NCBI GenBank assembly: GCA_015485375.1
Contig: WFTU01000328.1
Span: forward strand, 1-5,783
Direction of reading: 5' to 3'
DNA: 5,783 bases
DNA from: Paracoccaceae bacterium
Lineage (GTDB): Bacteria; Pseudomonadota; Alphaproteobacteria; Rhodobacterales; Rhodobacteraceae
The translations under genes were made by a program, and so were the position numbers. Every line of letters begins with the position of its first letter. Within the stretch, counting starts at the first letter, position 1. Positions 1 to 5,081 of this stretch are shown here, piece by piece. Under the pieces are notes generated by a model. That model did not search any database and was not told where the DNA came from. It saw only the letters and a list, made by a program, of their open reading frames with translations.

Positions 1-2
1 CC

Positions 3-302
3 CATTCGATGGTGATGAAGCGGCCCGGCCCGTCGGTGCATTTCGTGGGATTCGGCGCCGACAGCCTGGATTTCCAGATCCGGATGATCCTGCGCGACGT
101 GAACTATTCGCTGACGGTGAAAAGCGACGTGCACCACGAGATCGTGCGCCGCTTTGCCGAGGAAGGCATCGAGATTCCCTTTGCCCAGCGCGACCTCTGG
201 CTGCGCAACCCCGAAGCGCTGCGCCCCGGTCGCAGCGAGGGCAGCGACGGCGGTGACGCATCCGCGCCGAAGGGTCCGGCCAACGAAGGGGACACGACAT
301 GA
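3..302 (+). CDS. MscS-family mechanosensitive ion channel, C-terminal end (5' truncated by window)
   Basis: Only the last 99 or so codons are present; the frame is open to the left edge, so the true start lies outside the window and the ATG codons at 9 and 15 are probably internal. The segment around VHFVGFGADSLDFQIR, followed by a stretch ending in EEGIEIPFAQRDLWLRNP, is the typical cytoplasmic alpha/beta end of MscS channels: a strand-rich part, then a helix and the conserved 'GI-I-PFPQ'-like motif. MscS proteins open under membrane tension and release solutes after hypo-osmotic shock. The last 30 residues are a low-complexity, polar Gly/Ser/Asp/Glu tail. The TGA stop overlaps the ATG of the downstream AlaX gene (ATGA, 299-302), which suggests translational coupling. 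The family is secure; which MscS subtype cannot be told without the missing membrane part. Confidence 0.88.
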   Translation, partial: HSMVMKRPGPSVHFVGFGADSLDFQIRMILRDVNYSLTVKSDVHHEIVRRFAEEGIEIPFAQRDLWLRNPEALRPGRSEGSDGGDASAPKGPANEGDTT

Positions 303-1018
303 GCGCACTGCTTTTCCGTGAAGACGCCTACCTGAAATCCGCACCCGGCCGCGTCACGGCCCACACGCCCGAGGGCGGCCTGGTGCTGGACGCGACCCTG
401 TTCTATCCCACCGGCGGCGGCCAGCCTGGCGACAGCGGCCGCCTGGTCTGGGACGGCGGCGAAACCGCGATTTCGACGACGGTAAAGGGGCAGGGCGGCG
501 ATATCGTGCTGGTCCCGGCCGAGGGCGCGCCCCTGCCGCCGGTCGGGGCGGAGGTGACGCAGGCGCTCGACTGGGACCGGCGCTACGGGCACATGCGCGT
601 GCACACGGCGCTGCACCTTCTGTCGGTGGCGGTGCCGCTGCCGGTCAGCGGCGGCTCGATCGGCGCGGACAGGGGGCGGCTGGACTTCGACATGCCCGAA
701 GCGGCAGTGGACAAGGAGGCGCTCACCGCCACCCTGAACGAACTGGTTGCGCGCGACCTGCCGGTGCTGGAAAGCTGGATCAGCGATGCCGACCTGGCCG
801 CCAACCCGGGGCTGGTGAAAACCATGTCGGTAGCGCCGCCCACGGGGCAGGGCCGGGTGCGGCTGATCGCCATCGGCGAGGGCGACGCGCGCATCGACCT
901 GCAGCCCTGCGGCGGCACCCACGTGGCGCGCACCGGCGAGATCGGCCGCGTTCGCATCGGCAAGGTCCAGAAGAAGGGCCGCCAGAACCGGCGCATCTAT
1001 CTGGAGCTGGACGGCTGA
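299..1018 (+). CDS. Alanyl-tRNA editing protein, AlaX type (trans-editing Ser/Gly-tRNA-Ala hydrolase)
   Basis: This 239-residue protein corresponds to the free-standing editing domain of alanyl-tRNA synthetase. Such proteins hydrolyse Ser or Gly wrongly attached to tRNA-Ala in the cytoplasm. Visible signatures are the GGGQPGD loop (residues 39-45), the zinc-binding HTALH (HxxxH, 102-106) and CGGTH (CxxxH, 204-208), and a Lys/Arg-rich C-terminus (KVQKKGRQNRR) typical of the family. No aminoacylation domain is present. The size, with an N-terminal beta domain carrying GGGQ before the HxxxH half, fits the medium class, AlaX-M. The start ATG is preceded by AAGGGGA (286-292) at suitable spacing and overlaps the upstream stop by 4 bases. 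The gene shares one base with the next gene (TGATG), so all three genes are probably co-translated. All four zinc ligands are intact, so it should be active. Confidence 0.93.
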   Translation: MSALLFREDAYLKSAPGRVTAHTPEGGLVLDATLFYPTGGGQPGDSGRLVWDGGETAISTTVKGQGGDIVLVPAEGAPLPPVGAEVTQALDWDRRYGHMRVHTALHLLSVAVPLPVSGGSIGADRGRLDFDMPEAAVDKEALTATLNELVARDLPVLESWISDADLAANPGLVKTMSVAPPTGQGRVRLIAIGEGDARIDLQPCGGTHVARTGEIGRVRIGKVQKKGRQNRRIYLELDG

Positions 1019-1605
1019 TGCGCAGCCTCGCCGGCAACCGGGCGCTGACGCTGGCGCTGCTGCTGGCCAGCATCGTCGCGGGCTACCTGGGTTTTCGCTA
1101 TTTCTACGGCATCAGCGGCGATTTCCCGTTTTCGCAGGAACTGCTGCTGGTGTTCATCGGCGCCATCGCCACGGTGCTGATCACGGCGCTGCTTCTCAAC
1201 CAGCAGACCGAACTGGAACTGCGCAAGGAAGGCCAGGTGCTGCTGCTCGACCGCAAGGCGGATGTCTACGCGCAGATGATCGAGCATATCGGCGAAATGG
1301 TGGAAAAGGGCCGCATGGCCCCCGATCAGGTGGCCGAATTGCGGGTGCTGAACCACAAGCTGGCGATGGTCGGCAGCGCCGATGTGATCGCCCGGTTCAA
1401 CGACGTGCTGGCGCGGCTGGACGCGGCGGTGAACGACCAGCAGATGGAGCCGCGCGAAAAGGACGATATCATGCGTTCGGTCGCGGTTCTGACCTACCAC
1501 ATGCGCCGCGACCTGCTGGGCCGGATCGAAGGCGAAGACGCCGACCGGGTCCTGCGCGACATCCTTGCCAACAGCGCCGATCTGCAAGAGGGCACCGGGC
1601 GCTGA
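1018..1605 (+). CDS. Small membrane protein with two N-terminal helices and a cytoplasmic helical domain, function unknown
   Basis: I do not recognise a named family for this 195-residue protein. Two hydrophobic segments are clear: residues about 9-30, with an aromatic end (FRYFYG), and about 42-61 (LLLVFIGAIATVLITALLLN). A short loop of about 10 residues lies between them. The N-terminus carries Arg at positions 2 and 8, so the likely topology has both ends in the cytoplasm. The remaining 130 residues are charged and strongly helix-prone (ELRKEGQVLLLDRKADVYAQ onwards), with heptad-like Leu/Ile spacing that could form a coiled coil or helical bundle. The ATG overlaps the AlaX stop by one base, and composition matches its neighbours, so this looks like a resident core gene. 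A role alongside MscS in the envelope is possible from position only; no catalytic motif is visible. Confidence 0.8.
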   Translation: MRSLAGNRALTLALLLASIVAGYLGFRYFYGISGDFPFSQELLLVFIGAIATVLITALLLNQQTELELRKEGQVLLLDRKADVYAQMIEHIGEMVEKGRMAPDQVAELRVLNHKLAMVGSADVIARFNDVLARLDAAVNDQQMEPREKDDIMRSVAVLTYHMRRDLLGRIEGEDADRVLRDILANSADLQEGTGR

Positions 1606-1647
1606 ACCGGGTGGTTTCATTGTCCGGGGTTTCGTGATTTTCGAGAC

Positions 1648-1675
1648 TTGCGCGCGGGCGAATTTTCGCTATAGG
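1648..1675 (+). promoter_or_regulatory. Likely promoter of tRNA-Ser
   Basis: TTGCGC (1648-1653) and TATAGG (1670-1675), separated by 16 bases, resemble a sigma-70 type -35/-10 pair. Transcription would start around 1681-1683, leaving only a few bases of leader before the tRNA at 1687. The site lies in the 81-base gap after the membrane protein gene, whose stop is at 1603-1605. The -10 match is good and the -35 is weaker. Confidence 0.5.
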
Positions 1676-1686
1676 AAGACCGACGC

Positions 1687-1776
1687 GGAGAGGTGGCCGA
1701 GTGGTCGAAGGCGCACGCCTGGAAAGTGTGTAGGCGGGAAACCGTCTCCAGGGTTCGAATCCCTGTCTCTCCGCCA
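1687..1776 (+). tRNA. tRNA-Ser (anticodon GGA), CCA encoded
   Basis: A complete class II tRNA can be folded. The acceptor stem pairs 1687-1693 with 1766-1772 (last pair G-U), followed by discriminator G1773 and an encoded CCA (1774-1776). The D stem is GCC/GGC (1696-1698 with 1710-1712). The anticodon stem pairs 1714-1718 with 1726-1730 around the loop CTGGAAA, giving anticodon GGA at 1721-1723, which reads the serine codons UCC and UCU. A long variable arm (1733-1737 with 1742-1746, GAAA-type loop) is the serine hallmark. The T arm is CAGGG-TTCGAAT-CCCTG (1749-1765). All stems are intact, so the gene should be functional. It stands between core genes and an IS-rich region, a common position for a tRNA at an island edge. 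Confidence 0.97.
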
Positions 1777-1872
1777 CTTGTTTGCGAGGAATTTTTCTCC
1801 ACCCCCGCGGCGCTCGGATTTGCCCGTTGTTTTCAAGGGTTACGCCGACGGGCTATTCACCTCCACCCGCGC

Positions 1873-1907
1873 AAAACGGCCCAAATACGCCTCTCAGGGC
1901 CGTTTTT
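1873..1907 (+). terminator. Rho-independent terminator downstream of tRNA-Ser
   Basis: A perfect 10-bp inverted repeat, AAAACGGCCC (1873-1882) and GGGCCGTTTT (1897-1906), encloses a 14-base loop and runs into a T tract (1903-1907). It lies about 100 bases after the tRNA and reads in the same direction. Between the tRNA and this site there is a weaker 8-bp stem with one G-U pair (1822-1829 with 1846-1853) and no T run; I do not annotate it separately. The A-rich left arm means the terminator could also act on leftward transcription. Confidence 0.85.
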
Positions 1908-2044
1908 CTCTGAACCTCATGACTGCGGTGATTTGGTGAATTTTCGTAATGCCCGGAAATCACATCATTATTTTGTAACGCAACTTGAACACTTCAATGG
2001 CGGTCGCGATTGCCGACAATCGACCGGGATCGGACGTTCGCTAG

Positions 2045-2450
2045 TCTTGCCTGCAATCAAAGATGGAGCCCATGGCCGAGTATATGCTGGTCGTGCTCGG
2101 CGCGACGCCTGAGGTAAAGAAAGAGTTGGTGGGCTTCCAGGTTGACCAAGGACATTGATGCGCTGCCGGTCTTCTACGATTTCCTGGCCGAAAGCTGGGA
2201 CCACCTGCGGACCTCCAATCCGATCGAGAGCGAGTTCGCCACGGTCCGGAACCGTACTTTCCAGATCAGGGGCGCGTTCTTCCAGAAAAGCGCGAGGCTG
2301 ATGGTCTTCACTCTGGCTAGGGCCGCTTTGAAGAAGTTGCGCAAGATCAACGGGCGGAACCAGTTGCCCCGTGTTATCGAAGATGTCACCGTCACCGACG
2401 GTGTCGCCCAGCCGATGCCAATGAAAACCGCGCCGCCTGATCAGGCCGCG
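2045..2450 (+). pseudogene. IS256-family transposase remnant with internal deletion and frameshift
   Basis: Two collinear pieces of an IS256-family (mutator-type) transposase lie in different frames. The first (about 2051-2143) reads LQSKMEPMAEYMLVVLG followed by ATPEVKKELVGFQV, matching the family segment that follows the first catalytic Asp. Its frame ends at TGA 2156-2158. The second (2142-2450) reads from TKDIDAL through FYDFLAESWDHLRTSNPIES to NQLPRVIEDVTVTDGV, the family's C-terminal part. It keeps the catalytic Glu in NPIES (codon 2226-2228). From memory of the family, about 100 residues carrying the second catalytic Asp are missing at the junction near 2143. The N-terminal half is also gone: a TAG at 2042-2044 sits immediately upstream in frame. 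It cannot encode an active enzyme. The family assignment is firm; the exact left limit is not. Confidence 0.87.
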
Positions 2451-2629
2451 TCACTCAGTTTCAGCCATAGTTTCTGGTTGACCCCTGTCATGGCATCGTC
2501 TGCTGCCCGGCGCGGCTCTAGGAATTCGGGGAAGTAGCTGCCCAAGTGTTGCTCCGGGATCTTGAGATCGACCATTCCGGAACGCGTCTCCCATGCCCTG
2601 GCCATAAATCCGTTGCGATGGTTGACCCG
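2441..2629 (-). pseudogene. N-terminal fragment of an IS256-family transposase, opposite orientation
   Basis: On the minus strand, codons from about 2629 down to 2468 read RVNHRNGFMARAWETRSGMV, then DLKIPEQHLGSYFPEFLEPRR. This matches the N-terminal region of IS256-type transposases, where relatives have 'RNGYR-R-WDTR-GT-DL-IPKLR-GSYFP-FLEPRR'. Similarity stops near 2468, just after the residues AMTGVNQ, and a TGA follows at 2443-2441. None of the DDE catalytic region is present. The open frame extends leftward in protein terms to 2800, but that part overlaps the IS5 element and shows no IS256 similarity. The fragment lies tail-to-tail against the + strand IS256 C-terminal remnant. It may come from a second element, or from the same one after an inversion. 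Confidence 0.78.
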
Positions 2630-2756
2630 AACTGCGCCCTCAACGGCGACCAAAAAGACGCGTGTGTGGCCGGACTCGACCCAGGGAATATCTGAAAAAC
2701 CTCGGCATTCTGCTGTGATCTGGTAGGCTCGGACCGAACGAACCCGGAGCCCGCCG

Positions 2757-3632
2757 ATGCCCAAGCAGATGACGTTTGCCTCACTCGCCCACGCCACCAA
2801 GAAGAAGGTGACGCGCCGCGAGAAATTCCTTGCCGAGATGGAGGCGGTGGTTCCGTGGTCACGCCTTCTGGCGCTGATCGAACCGCATTACCCGAAGATG
2901 GGCTGCAAGGGCGGCCGGCCAGCGATGCCGCTGGAAGTGATGCTGCGCATCTACTGCCTGCAGCAATGGTATGCGCTGAGCGACCCTTTGGCCGAGGAAA
3001 GTCTCTATGACAGCGACGCGATGCGCCGGTTCGCGGGTTTGGAACTGGGCGAGGACCGCATCCCGGACGAATCCACCATCCTGAACTTCCGCCACCTTCT
3101 GGAGCGTCACGCATTGACCGAGGCGATCTTCGGGGAGGTGAACGCGTATCTGGCCGAGCAGGGCATGACGCTGCGCTCGGGCACGCTGGTTGATGCGACG
3201 ATTATCGACGCGCCGTCCTCGACCAAGAACCAGGCGGGCAAGCGCGATCCGGAGATGAGCAGCACCAAGAAGGGCAATGACTGGTATTTCGGGATGAAGG
3301 CGCATGTTGGCGTCGATGCCGATAGCGGCCTCGTGCACAGCCTGGAGACCACCACGGCCAGGGTCCACGACAGTCGCGTCTGGGACGAACTCCTGCACGG
3401 GCACGAGACATCGGTCTGGGCGGACAAGGCCTATGTCAACCGCCTGATCGCCAAGGTCAGGGCCCGGGTGGAACATCCGTTCCGGGTGCTGAAACGTCAG
3501 TTCGGCTACATCAAGACCCGCTATCGCGGTCTGGCCAGGAACCGCGCGCAACTGTCCAGGAACCGCGCGCAACTGTTCAGCCTGTTCGTGCTCGGCAATC
3601 TGTATCTGGTCCGAAGGCGGCTGATGGCGTGA
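2757..3632 (+). CDS. IS5-family DDE transposase with internal deletion and tandem duplication, probably inactive
   Basis: The 291-residue frame starts MPKQMTFASLAHATKKKVTR and carries the IS5-family N-terminal helical domain (FLAEMEAVVPW, then LMLRIYCLQQWYALSDPLAEE-like residues to about 85). The catalytic region has D146 in VDATIID, the block KGNDWYFGMKAHVGVD, D223 in WADKAY and E239 in RVEHPFRVLKRQFGY. The frame closes with the usual LFVLGNLYLVRRRL tail. Relatives, as I recall them, have about 50 residues between the second Asp and the Glu; here they are only 16 apart, so roughly 34 residues are missing in frame just after ADKAY. A second change is a 7-residue duplication (RNRAQLS/RNRAQLF, 3535-3576). 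Reading is otherwise uninterrupted. Loss of the segment next to the active site should inactivate the enzyme. I found no convincing terminal inverted repeats around it, so the element's ends are undefined. Confidence 0.85.
   Translation: MPKQMTFASLAHATKKKVTRREKFLAEMEAVVPWSRLLALIEPHYPKMGCKGGRPAMPLEVMLRIYCLQQWYALSDPLAEESLYDSDAMRRFAGLELGEDRIPDESTILNFRHLLERHALTEAIFGEVNAYLAEQGMTLRSGTLVDATIIDAPSSTKNQAGKRDPEMSSTKKGNDWYFGMKAHVGVDADSGLVHSLETTTARVHDSRVWDELLHGHETSVWADKAYVNRLIAKVRARVEHPFRVLKRQFGYIKTRYRGLARNRAQLSRNRAQLFSLFVLGNLYLVRRRLMA
3535..3576 (+). repeat. 21-bp perfect tandem duplication inside the IS5 transposase
   Basis: The 21-base unit beginning CCAGGAACCGCGCGCAACTG occupies 3535-3555 and is repeated exactly at 3556-3576. 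It adds seven residues in frame (RNRAQLS then RNRAQLF) after YRGLA. Relatives carry this motif once (GLAKNRAQLF-like), so the second copy is a recent slippage-type expansion; the lack of any difference between the units supports this. Confidence 0.9.
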
Positions 3633-3641
3633 GGGGGGAGT

Positions 3642-3699
3642 CCGTCCGAAATCGGCCTGTGGCAGCGGGCACGGGGTTCAAACCGCCACAAACGGACGG
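3642..3699. repeat. Interrupted inverted repeat after the IS5 transposase
   Basis: CCGTCCG (3642-3648) pairs with CGGACGG (3693-3699), and inside it TGTGGC (3658-3663) pairs with GCCACA (3685-3690). This makes a two-part stem with an asymmetric bulge and a 21-base loop. No T tract follows. It could be part of the IS5 element's subterminal region or an IS end junction. The ten-base string AGTCCGTCCG at its left (3639-3648) recurs at 3875-3884, just after the IS903-like transposase stop. Confidence 0.4.
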
Positions 3700-3770
3700 G
3701 GAACGGATTATCCAACGTCCAAATCAGCCCGGTACGATGAAGTCGAGGCGTTGATCAGACGTTCCCTGTC

Positions 3771-3875
3771 ATGGCACGGGATTTCGACAGGCAGGTCGCC
3801 GAAATCCAGGTCCGCATCACCGTCCTCAACTGTTACATCGCCCTTGGCATACCCATCACAGAGGCCGTAGGATAA
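3771..3875 (+). pseudogene. C-terminal fragment of an IS903-like (IS5 family) transposase
   Basis: The frame reads MARDFDRQVAEIQVRITVLN and then CYIALGIPITEAVG before TAA (3873-3875). This resembles the last 30-40 residues of IS5-family transposases of the IS903/IS1031 type, whose C-termini read like 'DRQ-AE-Q-RIA-(L/M)NRF-ALG-'. Only 36 bases separate the stop from an IS903-type inverted repeat, the spacing expected at the right end of such an element. Upstream in this frame a TGA at 3738-3740 interrupts it. The segment 3730-3768 is open in another frame (RYDEVEALIRRSLS), which may reflect a frameshift or an unrelated junction. The catalytic domain is absent. The family call rests on the tail sequence together with the repeat. 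Confidence 0.65.
3844..3873 (+). promoter_or_regulatory. Possible outward-reading promoter in the IS903-like end
   Basis: TTGGCA (3844-3849, one mismatch to TTGACA) and TAGGAT (3868-3873, four of six matches to TATAAT) are separated by 18 bases and point toward the downstream secreted-protein gene. A transcript starting near 3880 would have a leader of about 70 bases. The match could be chance, since it lies inside the transposase tail. It is listed because no other promoter is evident between the IS end and the gene. Confidence 0.25.
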
Positions 3876-3911
3876 GTCCGTCCGGGGAAAGGAGCACTGC
3901 GCTCAGACCCC

Positions 3912-3929
3912 GATTTGTGCAACAAAGCC
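3912..3929. repeat. Right terminal inverted repeat of an IS903-like element
   Basis: The reverse complement of this site is GGCTTTGTTGCACAAATC, which differs at only 2 of 18 positions from the IS903 terminal repeat as I recall it (GGCTTTGTTGAATAAATC). The outer end is at 3929. It follows the transposase tail fragment by 36 bases in the expected orientation. I did not find the matching left-end repeat in the window, so the rest of the element has been lost or replaced. Confidence 0.75.
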
Positions 3930-3931
3930 AC

Positions 3932-3940
3932 AAGGAGGTG
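3932..3940 (+). promoter_or_regulatory. Strong Shine-Dalgarno deciding the start of the secreted protein gene
   Basis: AAGGAGGTG at 3932-3940 is a near-perfect anti-SD match placed 9 bases before the ATG at 3950. It favours that ATG over the in-frame GTG at 3917, which lies inside the IS inverted repeat. The sequence begins 2 bases after the IS end at 3929. Confidence 0.8.
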
Positions 3941-3949
3941 AAGATTTAC

Positions 3950-4981
3950 ATGACGGTATATTGCAAAACATTTTATTATCTTCTCATTGTTCCTGCACTT
4001 CTCATTTTTCTCGCAATAACCCAAGTAGGACCAGTTTCCGCACAAACATATTTTTGGACGCCGCCAACGTCGACGGGATCGTGCGGCGGTAGTTTTTCCA
4101 GCGTTTCACCTTTTCAGCTTTCTAAGGTTGTGAACCGTGCCAAGAATCCCTTGGACGATGGTCGGTTGTTTGCAGAGTACTTCGGAATTGGTCTATCCCG
4201 AAGCCTCAAAGGCCAGGATGTAAAAAAGTTCAAGGCCTACATACTCGGTGCAGCACAAAGCATGGCATTCACCAAGCCCGATTTCGCGAGCTCAAAATGG
4301 TCTCCTATCTATGTGCAATCTAACATCCTGCGGTTGAACGCGATGTATATTGTATTTCTGCAAAGCAGGGGGATGCTTACAGCCGGCGAACGGAACATCC
4401 TTATTAAGTGGGGTGACAAAATGGTCCCCGGTCAGAAAGGATCGAAAGGAAATGGATCCGCCGACAGTAGGGCCGCTTCCGGCAATGCGCTAGTAGCTTG
4501 GGGCTCCGTCACCGGTAGCAAATCGCTTATCAAGCGGGGACAGCGACAAATTATGGAGGCTTTGCCCTACGTGTTGGGAAGTGTCGGAAATCTAAAACGT
4601 CAAAGCACATTTAGGGGCGTTCCGATCAGCGTGATAAGTCTTGAAGATGAATACAACCTGACTTTGGCTCACGTTGTTGAGGGTGCGGCCAGTCTTAGAA
4701 ATCTAGGAATTGATCTGTACTCAGTGGAAAAGAAAGGGCGCAACCTTCACGACGCTGTGGATTGGTGGACAGGCGTGATTTCTACACGCCCTAAGCCATT
4801 CAAGGGATACAGCGCAAAAAGCCACAACATGAATGTTGGCTGGATTCCAATTTACCTTTACCATTTTGGAAACCGACCAGTCGCGAGCCAACTGCGGACG
4901 ATCGAGCGAAATGTAACGCGTGGTCGTCGCCCTGGCTTTCGAGCAATAGCGCTAGGTGGCCCGACCGATTGTTTCTGGTAG
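3950..4981 (+). CDS. Secreted protein, possible alginate-lyase-like (alpha/alpha toroid) family
   Basis: The 343-residue product has a signal peptide: a short N-region (MTVYCK), a hydrophobic core at residues 8-24, and a cleavage site after VSA (29-31), giving a mature chain starting QTYFW. The mature protein is mostly helical. Segments such as GNALVAWGSVTG, LEDEYNLTLAHVVEGA with LRNLGIDLYS (about 231-258) and NVGWIPIYLYHF recall the helical toroid of alginate lyases (PL5-like), whose ends read like 'LA-NGIDLY' and 'LAWIEPYL-RF'. I cannot locate the PL5 Arg/Tyr catalytic pair, so enzymatic activity is unproven. The mature protein has two Cys, C45 (TGSCGG) and C341 (PTDCFW), which could tie the two ends by a disulfide after export. 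Base composition is clearly lower in GC than the left flank, and IS remnants lie on both sides, both pointing to horizontal acquisition. The frame is intact, with no sign of decay. Confidence 0.75.
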   Translation: MTVYCKTFYYLLIVPALLIFLAITQVGPVSAQTYFWTPPTSTGSCGGSFSSVSPFQLSKVVNRAKNPLDDGRLFAEYFGIGLSRSLKGQDVKKFKAYILGAAQSMAFTKPDFASSKWSPIYVQSNILRLNAMYIVFLQSRGMLTAGERNILIKWGDKMVPGQKGSKGNGSADSRAASGNALVAWGSVTGSKSLIKRGQRQIMEALPYVLGSVGNLKRQSTFRGVPISVISLEDEYNLTLAHVVEGAASLRNLGIDLYSVEKKGRNLHDAVDWWTGVISTRPKPFKGYSAKSHNMNVGWIPIYLYHFGNRPVASQLRTIERNVTRGRRPGFRAIALGGPTDCFW

Positions 4982-5081
4982 TACTTGAACAGATCGGACC
5001 GGCGTGGAAATTGTTTGGCGGCAATCACCAGCATACCGGACCTTCGGGCTGAATGCGAGAAAGTCGGCTTTAGGTGTATTC
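4982..5081. other. Short spacer between the secreted protein gene and the IS481 transposase
   Basis: These 100 bases hold no supported gene. No clear intrinsic terminator for either converging gene is visible; only a weak short stem near CCGGACCTTCGG is seen. The end of the IS481-type element must lie in or near this stretch, since the transposase stop is at 5082-5084, but I could not define its terminal repeat without the other end. Confidence 0.4.

Noticed and set aside
104..922. Long minus-strand frame opposite the MscS and AlaX genes
   Set aside because: It is an antisense shadow in GC-rich DNA. Its composition is rich in Arg, Ala and Gln with no motif, and it lies opposite a gene with clear catalytic signatures.
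1822..1853. Inverted repeat between tRNA and terminator as a second terminator or small RNA
   Set aside because: The stem is only 8 bp with a wobble pair, has a 16-base loop and no following T tract; the strong terminator at 1873-1907 explains the region better.
1693..2112. Open frame of 139 codons starting inside the tRNA
   Set aside because: It reads through the tRNA-Ser and its terminator into the IS256 remnant. The familiar-looking start (MAEWSKAHAWKVCRRE) is translated tRNA sequence, a known annotation artefact.
2630..2756. Further IS256 coding sequence or a separate small gene in the stretch before the IS5 transposase
   Set aside because: The minus-strand frame stays open, but the protein (for example AYQITAECRGFSDIPWVESG) shows no family pattern I recognise. 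The bases are more likely the left flank of the IS5 element.
3535..3576. The two repeat units as a CRISPR-like array
   Set aside because: There are only two directly adjacent copies, no spacers, and they lie inside a coding frame.
3917..3949. In-frame GTG at 3917 as an earlier start for the secreted protein
   Set aside because: It lies inside the IS inverted repeat, lacks its own SD, and would add 11 polar residues ahead of the signal peptide. The ATG at 3950 has a near-perfect SD.
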